A stretch of DNA of 64,000 nt from Desulfosarcina cetonica JCM 12296 (lineage in GTDB: Bacteria > Desulfobacterota > Desulfobacteria > Desulfobacterales > Desulfosarcinaceae): positions 1 to 64,000 of the forward strand of contig NZ_BBCC01000002.1 of assembly GCF_001311845.1 (NCBI RefSeq). The letters run 5' to 3'. This document shows positions 9,955 to 18,208 of this stretch, piece after piece. Made by a program: the position numbers and the translations under genes. The first letter of the stretch is position 1. The number at the start of each line of letters is the position of its first letter. The notes under the pieces are model-generated. The model did not search any database. It had not been told where the DNA came from and was given only the letters and a program-made list of their open reading frames with translations.

Positions 9955-10050
9955 AAAAAGCAGCTCGGCTATCTCTATGAGGTATCAAGAGTGCCCCTAT
10001 GAGACCCGTGGCTCTCCGTCCCTATCTCGCGACAGGTTTGGCTTTGTCTT
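9955..10050 (-). promoter_or_regulatory. GEMM-I (cyclic-di-GMP type) riboswitch
   Basis: The minus strand matches the GEMM-I aptamer in order. CAAACC is followed by a short hairpin closed by a GNRA loop (TGTC-GCGA-GATA), then GGGACGGAGAGCC in the place of the conserved GGGACGCAAAGCC. A second stem-loop is flanked by GGTCTC and GAGAT, and a closing GCCGAGCTGC ends it. Downstream toward the gene, GCAGCT (plus 9923-9928) can pair with the aptamer's own AGCTGC (9960-9965), a possible expression platform. It lies about 105 bp upstream of the PEP-CTERM gene. Members of this class bind c-di-GMP; some variants prefer cGAMP, and I cannot assign the ligand by eye. Confidence 0.8.
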
Positions 10051-10065
10051 GATTTATTGATTATA

Positions 10066-10780
10066 GGTAAATGGAGTTATTTTTGAGTGAATGCAAAAAA
10101 AAAGCCTCATAATGCTACATGAAAGAGAAAAATAGAAAATCAATAGGCGAGTCACCTTGTTTGATCCAACAAAAAATTGGTAGGTATAAAAAGGTAGTTA
10201 AAAGCGAATAAAAAGCGTGCCAATTTAAGAATTTATTAATTGTTATTAAAAAACTATGTATTTAAAATGAGTTGATTGTTGCTCTTCACTTTTTCTACGA
10301 TAGCAGGTGTAACATAATGTGACGATTTATTAAAAAACAAGTCGATTTTGCTGTAACGATTTTACTCGATTTGTTTGGGTTTGGAATGGAATCGTTTATG
10401 AAAAAGTAAGCAGAATTGAAAAATGGGTATGAATAAAATGGCAGGCTATGAATCTCGAAATTTGAGTTAACGAAGAATTAAACAATTGTGACAGTAATCC
10501 AAATCAAAGTTTAATTGTGTAACTCAAGCCACAATGGATAAAAAATTACATATCAAGTGTGAAATAAATGAACCTATTTTGGTAGAAGCCGTTTAATTGA
10601 AATGCGAATTTGCTACATTCGCGTGGCAATTTTATTTTGCCGTCTGCGTGGGACCAATATCCCATGATAGTTCTAAATTTTGAAAATGAGCCCAGTGTGT
10701 GTTTGCGGGACCAGTAATATGAGATAGAGGCGATCCGCCTCTGATGATTTATAGCCCCTATGGGGGTATTCATTTCCGAG
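10066..10780. other. about 715 bp AT-rich intergenic region
   Basis: The promoter of the riboswitch transcript must lie at the left side of this stretch. I find no convincing open frame. Just before 10750 there is a short palindrome, GAGGCGATCCGCCTC. The rest shows no recognisable structure. Confidence 0.4.
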
Positions 10781-10805
10781 GGCTCCGGTCATTATGGCTG
10801 GGGCC
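10781..10805 (+). promoter_or_regulatory. hairpin in the leader of the next gene
   Basis: GGCTCC pairs with GGGGCC across a 13-base loop and is followed by TTCTT, 27 bp before the start codon at 10832. One of several hairpin-then-RBS modules in the element; attenuation is possible. Confidence 0.4.
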
Positions 10806-10831
10806 TTCTTGCGTTTAAAGGGAGGTTATCC

Positions 10832-11116
10832 ATGCCAAAGTCAGTCGAGATTTGTCAGTTCGTTGCCCGTTCCCTTAACCGAGACATCTGGAAAATCCCT
10901 CGTATCCGCGACGGAAGTCACTGGCGGGACATTGAAAACAGCCACCTGGTAGAAAACCCATTCAGCTTTTTCAGCAATGAACGTTATAAAGAAGCCATTT
11001 TCCGGGCCAAGCGAATAATGGAGAAACGTGGATGGAAGACCGAACTTACGGACCTCAAAGAACTGTGTATCGAGCACCTGACTTACCAGCATTACCGGCT
11101 GAAGTGCTGGAAATGA
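10832..11116 (+). CDS. hypothetical protein, 94 residues
   Basis: I do not recognise this basic, tryptophan-containing protein. The start at 10832 follows GGGAGG at good spacing and is preferred over an upstream in-frame ATG that lies inside the leader hairpin. The C-terminal YQHYRLKCWK has a decayed second copy after the 109-bp repeat at 14879-14908 (YQHYRLRY), so the gene, or its end, has been duplicated within the element. Confidence 0.6.
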   Translation: MPKSVEICQFVARSLNRDIWKIPRIRDGSHWRDIENSHLVENPFSFFSNERYKEAIFRAKRIMEKRGWKTELTDLKELCIEHLTYQHYRLKCWK

Positions 11117-11177
11117 CCTCGCCACATGCATTCGCAAATTTTACCCGCCGGCCGAAAAGCTCCGCAATCATCCCGCC

Positions 11178-11363
11178 TCAATATTTCCTTCGCAGATTAT
11201 ACGGATCATTCCTGTCCACCAGCCTGGTGGTAAACGTTCTGCCCGCCAACTCGATTTTCGGTATCACGTCATCAATGCTGAGCTTGTCGCTTTCGTTGAG
11301 CACCCCGCCTTGATGAAGCTTGGGCTTCAGGCCCTTCGGCCACTTCTTTTTTCGTTTTCCCAT
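11178..11363 (-). CDS. small hypothetical protein, 61 residues
   Basis: A lysine-rich start (MGKRKKKWPKGLKPK) is followed by an acidic and then a basic segment ending RRKY. The start ATG follows GGGGGAAAGAAAG, a plausible ribosome binding site. No family recognised. It runs against its left neighbour. Confidence 0.45.
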   Translation of the reverse strand: MGKRKKKWPKGLKPKLHQGGVLNESDKLSIDDVIPKIELAGRTFTTRLVDRNDPYNLRRKY

Positions 11364-11589
11364 CTTTCTTTCCCCCTTTGTTTCTTTGCAATTGCAGGAC
11401 TGGAGCCTGGTGGCCTTGGCTGTATGGCCGGATAGGCTCTTTTATCTATTCAGAGGTCAAATAAACCGGGACCATCTCTGTCATCCATCGATGGGTAAAG
11501 ATGTCTTAATTCTTATTAGATTATCGAATGCTTGGCATAAAAATGCGGCTTCATATTAGCTGTTGCCTTTTTATACCCTATTTTTGAAA

Positions 11590-12294
11590 TTATTTTGATT
11601 TTTGGTCCATTAGATCCTCAAGCCTCTTAAAGAGGCTTGTTCCATTTATTAGCTGGAGCCTTGACGGGATGAATGGTGTTATTAATGGATCATCTTTTAT
11701 TTTTGGTGCAAAATCAGAAGTTGTTGTTAGAAATCCTTTTGATGCCCCGTCACCATGAAGTACCCCCATTAATGCTCTTACATCGTTTGCAGTTACAAGA
11801 TGTCCAGGTTTATAAGCTTTAACTTGATCAATAATTCGGATATGACCAATGCCTTTTTTTACGGCAATCACATCCCTTCCCAAATCACCACTTCGGGGTG
11901 TAAGTATAACCTCATCGAACCCTGATCGTTTGTAGGCACCTGCAACAATTTCTTCCCATTTATCTGGCGATATTTGATATGCAGTAGATGGATCGTCTTT
12001 GATAAGAGCAATGATATCAAGCCAAGGGATTGCTACCGCTTCAATAAGACATCCTTCGGAAGTTTTTTCTCCAGCCACAATAACTGTTTGCAGCAGAAGA
12101 CTCGAAGAGGAAACCACCTTCAATTTTGCATTGAAGCTACTCGAAAAATGAATTGTTTCACTTATGCTGACAGAAAACGTACGCTTTGTGGAGCCACAAT
12201 TTGGACAGGGAATTCGGTGAGATTGATCTTTTTCTGACTCAACATTTAACTGTTTTCCACAGTTGCTGCATGAAACATTATCTTGCATCTTCAC
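11590..12294 (-). CDS. Mrr-like restriction endonuclease with N-terminal zinc ribbon
   Basis: 234 residues. Residues about 9-36 form a zinc ribbon with two CxxC pairs (CSNC, CPNC). The C-terminal half is a PD-(D/E)xK fold of the Mrr type: a helix (WEEIVAGAYKRSGF), then SGDLGRDVIA with the metal-binding Asp, then IIDQVKAY, where QxK replaces ExK as is usual in Mrr proteins. Such enzymes cleave modified or foreign DNA. No cognate methyltransferase is adjacent, consistent with a modification-dependent enzyme. Likely defence cargo of the element. Substrate specificity cannot be inferred. Confidence 0.75.
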   Translation of the reverse strand: MKMQDNVSCSNCGKQLNVESEKDQSHRIPCPNCGSTKRTFSVSISETIHFSSSFNAKLKVVSSSSLLLQTVIVAGEKTSEGCLIEAVAIPWLDIIALIKDDPSTAYQISPDKWEEIVAGAYKRSGFDEVILTPRSGDLGRDVIAVKKGIGHIRIIDQVKAYKPGHLVTANDVRALMGVLHGDGASKGFLTTTSDFAPKIKDDPLITPFIPSRLQLINGTSLFKRLEDLMDQKSK

Positions 12295-12678
12295 TCCAAT
12301 TTTTCATTTTCAGTTTTCTTAGGTATATACTCATGTCTAAATTCATTCCATATCAACAAGATTTTTACCGGAAATCAATACATTATCCCATTTCAAAATG
12401 ACGTAGGTAGTTGCCTTGACCATATTGTTTGCACAAAGCACCGGAAATAGAGGTTTGTTGTTTTTCATTAAGTTAACAGCTGGTTGTTACAGATTCAGGC
12501 ACCAACATGGAACCACTTCACCCCCCCAAAAAAATCGTATGATTACCGTCCATAATACCGTAGCGTCACAAGACCTGAACTTCCCTTAAACGTACACTTC
12601 ATTTAGCCAAACCCCAGGCGACCTCCATCCCACCGATAGGCCACCTTTTTTGTGTCCATCGAAAGGAGATAACCCTCT
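12295..12678. other. 384 bp intergenic, no gene seen
   Basis: This is the upstream region of the divergent Mrr-like gene and the recombination genes, so promoters for both should lie here. I see no clear terminator or repeat. Confidence 0.4.
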
Positions 12679-12915
12679 ATGACCGACCTGTACCATGTGG
12701 TCCTCAAGGATCACGAAAACTCCGGCTATGTCTGGGACGAGTTTTATTGTTCCCGTTGTCTGAATGACCAAATAACCAAGTTCCAGCAACTGGAAATCCT
12801 TCGCCAGACCCGAGCCAGTCCACAGTACCTTTCCCGCCTTTATCCACCCCTTATAAATGAACCCGAATGCCGCGAGTGCGGTGCCGTATTCAACCATTGG
12901 AATCATATCAACTGA
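12679..12915 (+). CDS. small zinc-ribbon protein, 78 residues
   Basis: Two CxxC pairs, CSRC at about 24-27 and CREC at about 65-68, suggest one zinc-binding fold. The start follows AAAGGAGATAA. It ends 12 bp before the Rad52-type gene and probably shares its transcript. No named family; an accessory role in recombination or regulation is only a guess from position. Confidence 0.6.
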   Translation: MTDLYHVVLKDHENSGYVWDEFYCSRCLNDQITKFQQLEILRQTRASPQYLSRLYPPLINEPECRECGAVFNHWNHIN

Positions 12916-12927
12916 AAGGAGAACCCC

Positions 12928-13638
12928 ATGAACAGAGAAATCCTCGAAAGACCCTTTGCCCCCGAGCAGATCAAACAGCGTGAAGGCAACTTTGGCAAGA
13001 TGCTGGATTACATCGAAGGCCATGCCGTGATCCAGCGTCTGAACGATGCCTTTGATGGTGAGTGGTCCTTTACCATCGTCCGGCATGAGATCCTGAACGA
13101 GACCGATGAAGTGCTCGTCTTGGGAGAGCTGAAGGCCGGCGGTATCGTCAAAAGCCAGTTCGGTTCCAGCCGGATCACCCGTGCCAGAGAATCGGGCGAC
13201 ATCATCTCCCTTGCCGATGACCTCAAAGCCGCAGCGACAGATGCATTGAAGAAGGCCGCCACATTGCTCGGTGTTGGTTTGCATTTGTACCGTAACGATC
13301 GGTCCCAAGGGGCACATCGTCAATCAGGGTCATATCGTAACAACGGAAACGGCAATAATGGCGGGAACGGTAACGGAAACAATCGCCCATCCGGGGGACA
13401 TCGTAACGGGGACCACGGGTCCGGTGAATACCGAGGCAATGGCGGTAGCGGTGGCAACGGAAATGGCAACGGCCGGCTCACCAACAATCAGTATAAGTAC
13501 ATGCTTCGCTTGATCCAGGATAAAGGCCGTTCCAAGGCGGATCTGGATCAACAGTGTCTGCAATTGTTCGGTGCCGCCGCTGAATACCTTTCCAAGAATG
13601 ACGCCTCAGCCGTGATCCAGCAACTCCTCGCCAACTAA
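12928..13638 (+). CDS. Rad52/Rad22-family single-strand annealing protein
   Basis: 236 residues. The first 110 match the Rad52/Rad22 annealing domain: YIEGHAVIQRLNDAFDGEWS, then VLGELKAGG, then DDLKAAATDALKKAATLLGVG, the characteristic final helix. A long Gly/Asn-rich low-complexity linker (about 125-180) leads to a small helical tail. Such proteins anneal complementary single strands during phage or plasmid recombination. The next gene but one on the strand is a Cas4/RecB-like nuclease, so the two probably form an exonuclease-annealase pair. The RBS AAAGGAG is well placed. Confidence 0.85.
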   Translation: MNREILERPFAPEQIKQREGNFGKMLDYIEGHAVIQRLNDAFDGEWSFTIVRHEILNETDEVLVLGELKAGGIVKSQFGSSRITRARESGDIISLADDLKAAATDALKKAATLLGVGLHLYRNDRSQGAHRQSGSYRNNGNGNNGGNGNGNNRPSGGHRNGDHGSGEYRGNGGSGGNGNGNGRLTNNQYKYMLRLIQDKGRSKADLDQQCLQLFGAAAEYLSKNDASAVIQQLLAN

Positions 13639-13740
13639 TCCCACCCCACGCCCCATCCCTTCGTTCCACATTTTCCGTACCCATTGAAACACCGTAACCC
13701 AACGCCCTCGGGCACTATTCCATTCATCTGTAATCCCATG

Positions 13741-13768
13741 GGGGAGGTCCGTCCATTCGGCCTCCCTC
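13741..13768 (+). promoter_or_regulatory. terminator-like hairpin before the nuclease gene
   Basis: GGGAGGTC pairs with GGCCTCCC and is followed by TCTTTT, 30 bp before the start at 13800 and just ahead of the RBS AAAGGAG. Could end the Rad52 transcript or attenuate the nuclease. Confidence 0.55.
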
Positions 13769-13799
13769 TTTTACGTTCTGCCCAAGAAAGGAGATCGTC

Positions 13800-14632
13800 A
13801 TGCCCAGAAATCAAGCCCTGAACCGTTTCAGCCAGGATCTTTACGTTAGCCACAACCAGATCCTCACTTACCTCAACTGTTCCCTCAAATATCGTTTCCA
13901 TTACGTGGAGAAACGCAAACCCGAGCGGATCAGCATCACGCTTCCATTTGGTAAAGCCATGCATGCCGCCGAGGAGCTGTTTTACCGGTCGATGAAAAAC
14001 GGCCGTAACAAGGAACCGTTAGAGGCTCTGCTGGAGAAGTTCGGGGAAGTCCTTTGCACGAGCCTGGAAAAGAATGCCAGCACGCCCATCGTCTGGAAAA
14101 AGACCACACCAGACAAAGCCGGTGCCCTCGCCATGGGGCGGTCCATGCTGACGGCTTTCCATGAATCCGTGGATCTGTCTGGCTATGCGGTGGTCGATGT
14201 GGAATTGCCCCTTACTGCACGTCTATACACGGATGACGGTCTGCCCACGGATTTTCTGCTGGTGGGCATCATCGATCTGTTGCTGATGGATGAGCATAAC
14301 GAAGCGGTGGTGGTGGATAACAAAACGGCTGCCCAGCCCATGGCACAGAAGACCGCTGATAATGACAATCAGATGACGTCCTACGCATATCTGTTGGCCG
14401 CAAACAAGTATGTGTTTCCCACCTCGCGGTCAAATGCCGGTTCGATGTCCTTCGCAAGCTGAAAAGTCCCAAGCTGGAGATCGTTCATACCGCCCGGACC
14501 GCCCAGGATCGGAAACGCTTCGCCAAGATCGCCAATGCCGTGCTGGCTGGTATCGATGCTGGGATCTACATGCCCCAGCCCAACTGGATGTGCTCGGACT
14601 GTGGTTACGCAGACGCCTGCAAGGCTTGGTAA
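13800..14632 (+). CDS. Cas4/RecB-like PD-(D/E)xK nuclease with Fe-S cysteines (frame broken near 14418)
   Basis: The N-terminal region has YLNCSLKYRFHYVE, the first cysteine and motif of Fe-S RecB/Cas4-type nucleases. GIIDLLLMDEHNEAVVVDNK supplies the catalytic Asp and the D-x-K active site, and QMTSYAYLLA follows. The frame stops at 14462, but one missing base in the TTTCCC tract near 14418 rejoins it to VKCRFDVLRKLKSPK and the tail WMCSDCGYADACKAW. Those three cysteines complete the 4Fe-4S set. Length is then 277 residues. Likely the 5'-3' exonuclease partner of the Rad52-type annealase. Confidence 0.8.
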
Positions 14633-14741
14633 CTTTCCTCTTCAACCTATCCCATCCTCATCACCTATCCATTAGCCATTGCTCAAGCACTAATCCTTTG
14701 CATTCCCATCAATCATTCACAGTTGCTCATGCCGGCCCCCA

Positions 14742-14850
14742 CTGGCGTTTACTTAAAGGGTAAATGAACTCTGTAAATCGTCAGTATAAACAAAAGTTAC
14801 GGTAACTTATGGCTTGTTTTTGCCAAAGATAGTGGGAAATGCGAATTCGG
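14742..14850 (+). repeat. 109-bp intergenic repeat, copy C
   Basis: Shares TGGCGTTTACTTAAAGGGTA at the start and GTGGGAAATGCGAA at the end with copies A and B, in the same orientation, 110 bp after the nuclease stop codon. Its interior contains GTTACGGTAAC. Confidence 0.7.
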
Positions 14851-14908
14851 TAAAACGGGTCCGTACCACAAGCAGTGGAACTACCAGCATTATCGGTTGA
14901 GGTATTGA
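14851..14908 (+). pseudogene. 3' remnant related to the gene at 10832-11116
   Basis: The frame ending at the TGA at 14906-14908 reads NYQHYRLRY, matching the YQHYRLKCW end of the 94-residue protein at both DNA and protein level. Nothing upstream of it resembles the rest of that gene. Confidence 0.5.
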
Positions 14909-14920
14909 AAGTAGCATAAC

Positions 14921-15416
14921 TCACCCGGTGGTTTTCCGTGCCACGGATAAATCACCTTACCCACAAATCGAGCCAGCAGAGAGGGCAGTTGTCGGTTTTC
15001 CGGCGGTGTCCTCTTTGCGTTGGATGACACGCAGACGGTATGGGTATGTCAAAGACGCCCTGCGGCCCAAAATCGAGGACTATTTTACTTCCATGTAAAG
15101 TTGGCCATCCCGCCAAAGAAGTCGCCACATAGAGCCCCTGAACGCTCCTGACACGCCTTTCCAGCACACATCCCCAATCAAGCCAGCATTCAAAGAACAT
15201 TACTCCCCATGTGCCTTGCCGTCCAATTGCCGTTGGACAGGTAGAGCCGTTGATGGGGTGGAACGTTCCGCCGGCCCGGATGGTCCGTGTGTGCCGGAAA
15301 CCATACCGTCCTGTAATACTAAAAGGGCGGCTGCTTTTTCAATGACCCGACACCGCAAAGGAGACGCCCATAAAGCGTAGTAATGTGAGAAGTTGAGAAG
15401 TATATACCAAAACCAA
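14921..15416. other. about 500 bp without a recognisable gene
   Basis: GC-rich sequence with only incidental open frames. A minus-strand frame (14952-15200) has no supporting ribosome site or family. Confidence 0.4.
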
Positions 15417-15460
15417 AAACGCCTCTCTACGGCCCTCTACGAGCCTCTGAGGGGCGTTTC
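15417..15460 (+). promoter_or_regulatory. terminator-like hairpin before a small zinc protein gene
   Basis: AAACGCC pairs with GGCGTTT, extended by CTC/GAG, and TCTGTTT follows. It ends about 20 bp before the start at 15481. Confidence 0.5.
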
Positions 15461-15480
15461 TGTTTAGAAAGGAAACCATC

Positions 15481-15660
15481 ATGTTGATCGCCCGTATTTG
15501 CTCCTGGTGTGGCCGTTCTTTACCACCAAAAGAGTGTAAGGACCCCTGCTCTGAAATGCTTGTTAATGCAGTTACCCACACGATTTGCGAGGAGTGCTTT
15601 GAGAAAGCGATGCAGGAACTCAATTCATCCCCCGCCAAAAATAACAAACCCAAGGAATAA
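15481..15660 (+). CDS. small zinc-finger-like protein, 59 residues
   Basis: ATG at 15481 follows AGAAAGGA. The protein begins MLIARICSWCGRSLPP and has a CSWC pair, two spaced cysteines (CKDPC) and a CEEC pair, enough for one or two zinc sites. It ends 12 bp before the DUF932 gene, so the two are probably cotranscribed. No named family. Confidence 0.65.
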   Translation: MLIARICSWCGRSLPPKECKDPCSEMLVNAVTHTICEECFEKAMQELNSSPAKNNKPKE

Positions 15661-15672
15661 AGGAGAACTATC

Positions 15673-16611
15673 ATGACCAGAATCGAAACCCTCGAAACCG
15701 TCATCAATGAAGTCCGTGAACAATCCGCAAATCATTTTGACGAAATCGTTCCCGTCAATGACATGCAGTTCGACAGTCTGACCCGGATGTGGATTTCAGG
15801 CCGGCCCATTGAAGTGGCTCCCAGTGCACAACGGCTATTGGCCAACCGGCTGCGGGTGCCGTTCAGCTACCTGTCCAGATGTCCCGATGAACTTCAGGCC
15901 CGTAACCTCAACTACTGGATCGAGCAGGAACGTCGGACACGGGATGCCTTCCTTTGTCGGTTCGACGCCAATCGATTGCGGGCGGTGTTCACCCATCGCT
16001 ATACCGCCATCGACCATATGGAGGTGTTGACCAAGATCTTGGAAGCCGGATTTGACCCGGCCGAGGAAATTCAGTTTGCCCTGGACGATGAAATACTGGT
16101 CCTGAAAATGCCGGAATACGACAAAGCCTTTCATCTGGCCGGCGACGACAAGATCATCCCTGGCATCTCCATCGCCAATTCCGAGGTCGGCATTCTGGCG
16201 GTGTCCATCGAGGCTTTCTATTATCGCCTGGTCTGTACCAACGGATTGATTTCCAAGACCGCCGTGGATGCCCGTTACAAGCACATCTCCCGCCGGGTCA
16301 TGGATGCGTTTCCCGACATCCTGCAAGGGGTGGTCAGCCAAGCCCATCGGGGACAAGATCGGTTCCGTATTTCCGCCCAGTCGCGAGTAAACGATCCCGA
16401 AAGCACCATCAATTCCTTCGCCCGTCAGTTTCAAATTTCCCAGGATGAGGCCCAAATCGTGAAGCAGGCCTTCTATCTTGAGCAAGGCGGCACGATGTTT
16501 CACATCATTCAGGCGTTTACTCGGGCTGCCCAAGACGGCCGGTTGACGGCATCGGGAGCTTATCGGCTCGAACGAGCCGGCGGTCAGATACTGAACATGG
16601 TGAAGGCGTGA
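15673..16611 (+). CDS. DUF932 family phage/plasmid-like protein
   Basis: 312 residues resembling the DUF932 proteins of phages and plasmids, whose biochemical role is unknown. Supporting segments are RAVFTHRYTAIDH, then a conserved GISIANSEVGILAVSIEAFYY block, and YRLVCTNGLI with its invariant Cys-Thr-Asn-Gly. The RBS AAAGGAG precedes the ATG. Together with the primase, annealase and nuclease it supports a plasmid- or phage-like replication/recombination backbone. Confidence 0.75.
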   Translation: MTRIETLETVINEVREQSANHFDEIVPVNDMQFDSLTRMWISGRPIEVAPSAQRLLANRLRVPFSYLSRCPDELQARNLNYWIEQERRTRDAFLCRFDANRLRAVFTHRYTAIDHMEVLTKILEAGFDPAEEIQFALDDEILVLKMPEYDKAFHLAGDDKIIPGISIANSEVGILAVSIEAFYYRLVCTNGLISKTAVDARYKHISRRVMDAFPDILQGVVSQAHRGQDRFRISAQSRVNDPESTINSFARQFQISQDEAQIVKQAFYLEQGGTMFHIIQAFTRAAQDGRLTASGAYRLERAGGQILNMVKA

Positions 16612-16621
16612 TCCATTTCCA

Positions 16622-16751
16622 TGTTTAATCGATTGAACGTGTTTTTTCGTTCAGTCACTGAAAATCGGTTTTGATGTTTAGTCGGCTGAACAGTTTTTGT
16701 GGAAAAGTCGGCTCTCCGATTACCATCCCCAGCTGTTTAGTCGACTAAACA
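16622..16751. promoter_or_regulatory. cluster of palindromic operator-like sites
   Basis: The exact 18-bp palindrome is at 16734-16751. Degenerate copies lie at 16675-16692 (TGTTTAGTCGGCTGAACA, 16 of 18) and 16622-16639 (TGTTTAATCGATTGAACG, 14 of 18). A weaker match, GTTCAGTCACTGAAAA, is near 16650. This looks like a multi-site operator between the DUF932 gene and the YspA-like gene. Confidence 0.65.
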
Positions 16752-16771
16752 CTTTTTTCTAACAAACTGAA

Positions 16772-16808
16772 ATGCTTCATCATCTAACAGGTGATGGGGC
16801 ATTTTTTG
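16772..16808 (+). terminator. Rho-independent terminator or attenuator
   Basis: ATGCTTCATCATC pairs with GGTGATGGGGCAT (some G-U pairs) and TTTTTT follows. It lies between the operator cluster and the RBS TTGGAGG of the next gene, so it could be a leader attenuator. Confidence 0.7.
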
Positions 16809-16823
16809 TTTTTGGAGGTCCGT

Positions 16824-17290
16824 ATGAAATACGTCGGTATTGTAGGTGCCCGTAAATACAAAGACAAACAGTCGGTTGTCGATCTGGTCCATTCCCTTCC
16901 CAAAAATTCAATCATCCTGACCAGTTCATGCCGAGGCGTTTGCACCTGGGCTGCGGAAGCGGCCAGGGCCGCCGGCTTCGAGATCCGCGTTTATGCTCCA
17001 GATTTGAGGAATATCCGAGATCGGTCCGACATGGTGGAACGGTACTACAGCCGTAATCGTGAATTGATCGCTGCCTGCGAGGTCATTCACGCTTTCATCA
17101 GCCAGGAAGGCGGCTACACAGGTGCACCCGCTACGAAATCCGCTACGCCAACCGTCTGAAGAAGTATGTATTCGAGCACTGGGAAAGCGAAGAATTAAGG
17201 CAGAGAGGCCAAATGTCGTTGCCATTCGAGGACAGAGATGGGGACGGCTTTGCCGGTTGGAAGCGTGTCTTTGCTGAGGCACTGGCATAG
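16824..17290 (+). CDS. SLOG/YspA-like nucleotide-binding protein (frame broken near 17123)
   Basis: The N-terminus MKYVGIVGARKYKD is the first strand and glycine loop of a SLOG (DprA/LOG-like, DUF2493/YspA) Rossmann fold. The second motif, usually GGARGVD, reads SSCRGVCTWAAEAA. YYSRNRELIAACEVIHAF matches the RN motif. The frame ends early, but one missing G near 17123 (GGTGCACC for GGTGGCACC) restores GGTRYEIRYA, the third conserved motif, and a 155-residue protein ending at 17290. SLOG proteins sense or process nucleotide-derived signals in stress and anti-phage systems; the ligand is unknown here. Start chosen for the TTGGAGG site. Confidence 0.65.
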
Positions 17291-17310
17291 GTGTTGGGAT
17301 CACTTCAATC

Positions 17311-17350
17311 GCCCTCATGGTCCGTCAGCGGATCGTGGGGGCTTTTTTTA
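17311..17350 (+). terminator. Rho-independent terminator or attenuator
   Basis: A 14-bp stem with G-U pairs (GCCCTCATGGTCCG with CGGATCGTGGGGGC) and seven T, 12 bp before the start at 17362. Confidence 0.7.
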
Positions 17351-17361
17351 TTGAGGTCAAT

Positions 17362-17709
17362 ATGACGAGAGTGAAAAACTACAGCATCACCAAGGAATCC
17401 ATTGATGAAATGGTCTCCGCCGGCAGGTTCAATCCGTCCTTGCAGATCATTTTCAGGGACCGGCACGGCACCCACCGGCACAAGCTATCCGCTGGCTATA
17501 TGGATGACATCCACGTTTACCGCGAAGCCGGCCTGACCTGCGTGCTGTCCATCAACAGAAGTATGGACCACATTTTCCTGGAAGCCTTTGAAGGAAACCA
17601 GCCGGCCGGGGATATCTTCTTACAAGGGGACCAGGTGGCCAAGATGCTTGGCCGATCCGACCTGTCACCTTTGTTTATGATCCGCCGGCTGATGGCGTTC
17701 ATCGGCTGA
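17362..17709 (+). CDS. hypothetical protein, 115 residues
   Basis: No family recognised. A mixed alpha/beta sequence beginning MTRVKNYSITKES. The start at 17362 follows TTGAGGTC and lies just after a terminator-like hairpin; the longer in-frame start would place the hairpin inside the gene. Part of a run of small genes, each preceded by such a hairpin. Confidence 0.55.
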   Translation: MTRVKNYSITKESIDEMVSAGRFNPSLQIIFRDRHGTHRHKLSAGYMDDIHVYREAGLTCVLSINRSMDHIFLEAFEGNQPAGDIFLQGDQVAKMLGRSDLSPLFMIRRLMAFIG

Positions 17710-17729
17710 ATCAACACATCAATCACGGA

Positions 17730-17770
17730 GCCCTGTCATCGAAAGGTGGCAGGGCTTTTCTATTTTAGGA
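17730..17770 (+). terminator. Rho-independent terminator or attenuator
   Basis: GCCCTGTCATC, a GAAA loop and GGTGGCAGGGC form an 11-bp stem followed by TTTTCTATTTT. The RBS AGGAGG of the next gene begins directly after. Confidence 0.75.
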
Positions 17771-17777
17771 GGTATCC

Positions 17778-17930
17778 ATGACCAAGGAAGAGAAAGCACG
17801 TTACGGAGAACCAGAGCAATTGGGGAAAATTCTGAAACGAGTTTTGGCCGGCCTGAAAATTCGCATACGGCCGAATTGTTTATCAAGGAAACCGGGACGA
17901 GGAGGACGATATGGACGATCTATTCGATGA
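17778..17930 (+). CDS. small hypothetical protein, 50 residues
   Basis: ATG at 17778 follows TTAGGAGG. The sequence starts MTKEEKARYGEPEQLGKIL and has a basic end. It overlaps the next start by 20 bp. The EQLGKILKRVLAGLKI stretch vaguely recalls DUF721/DciA starts, but it is too short to call. A frameshift could have cut it. Confidence 0.4.
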   Translation: MTKEEKARYGEPEQLGKILKRVLAGLKIRIRPNCLSRKPGRGGRYGRSIR

Positions 17931-18144
17931 TTGCGATGACAGCATGGATGATGGGTTCGACGATCATTTGGATGATGGAACCCTGGATAAAGATGGGCCG
18001 GCTGAATCAGGTGATGGATGCTGGGATGGCCCCGAGTGGCAAGACTGGATGATTATTGGGCCGATAAGTGAAGAAATCGCCAGGGAGAAGCGGGAGAAGG
18101 AACGGATCAGGAAGTCTTTTGACAAAAAGGACAATGGAAATTAA
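17911..18144 (+). CDS. acidic small hypothetical protein, 77 residues
   Basis: Extremely Asp-rich N-terminal half (MDDLFDDCDDSMDDGFDDH), then a short hydrophobic segment and a charged helical tail. A strong RBS (GAGGAGG) precedes the ATG. Acidic proteins of this size in mobile elements are sometimes DNA mimics, but nothing here proves that. Confidence 0.5.
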   Translation: MDDLFDDCDDSMDDGFDDHLDDGTLDKDGPAESGDGCWDGPEWQDWMIIGPISEEIAREKREKERIRKSFDKKDNGN

Positions 18145-18153
18145 CAATTATTG

Positions 18154-18183
18154 GCCGGCGGTGGTGATTTCATTGCCGCCGGC
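18154..18183 (+). promoter_or_regulatory. hairpin before the phosphoesterase gene
   Basis: GCCGGCGG pairs with CCGCCGGC across 14 bases. There is no clear T-run after it. It begins 9 bp after the preceding stop codon and ends 26 bp before the next start. Confidence 0.45.
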
Positions 18184-18208
18184 ATTCATTCAAGATAGGA
18201 TACAAACC

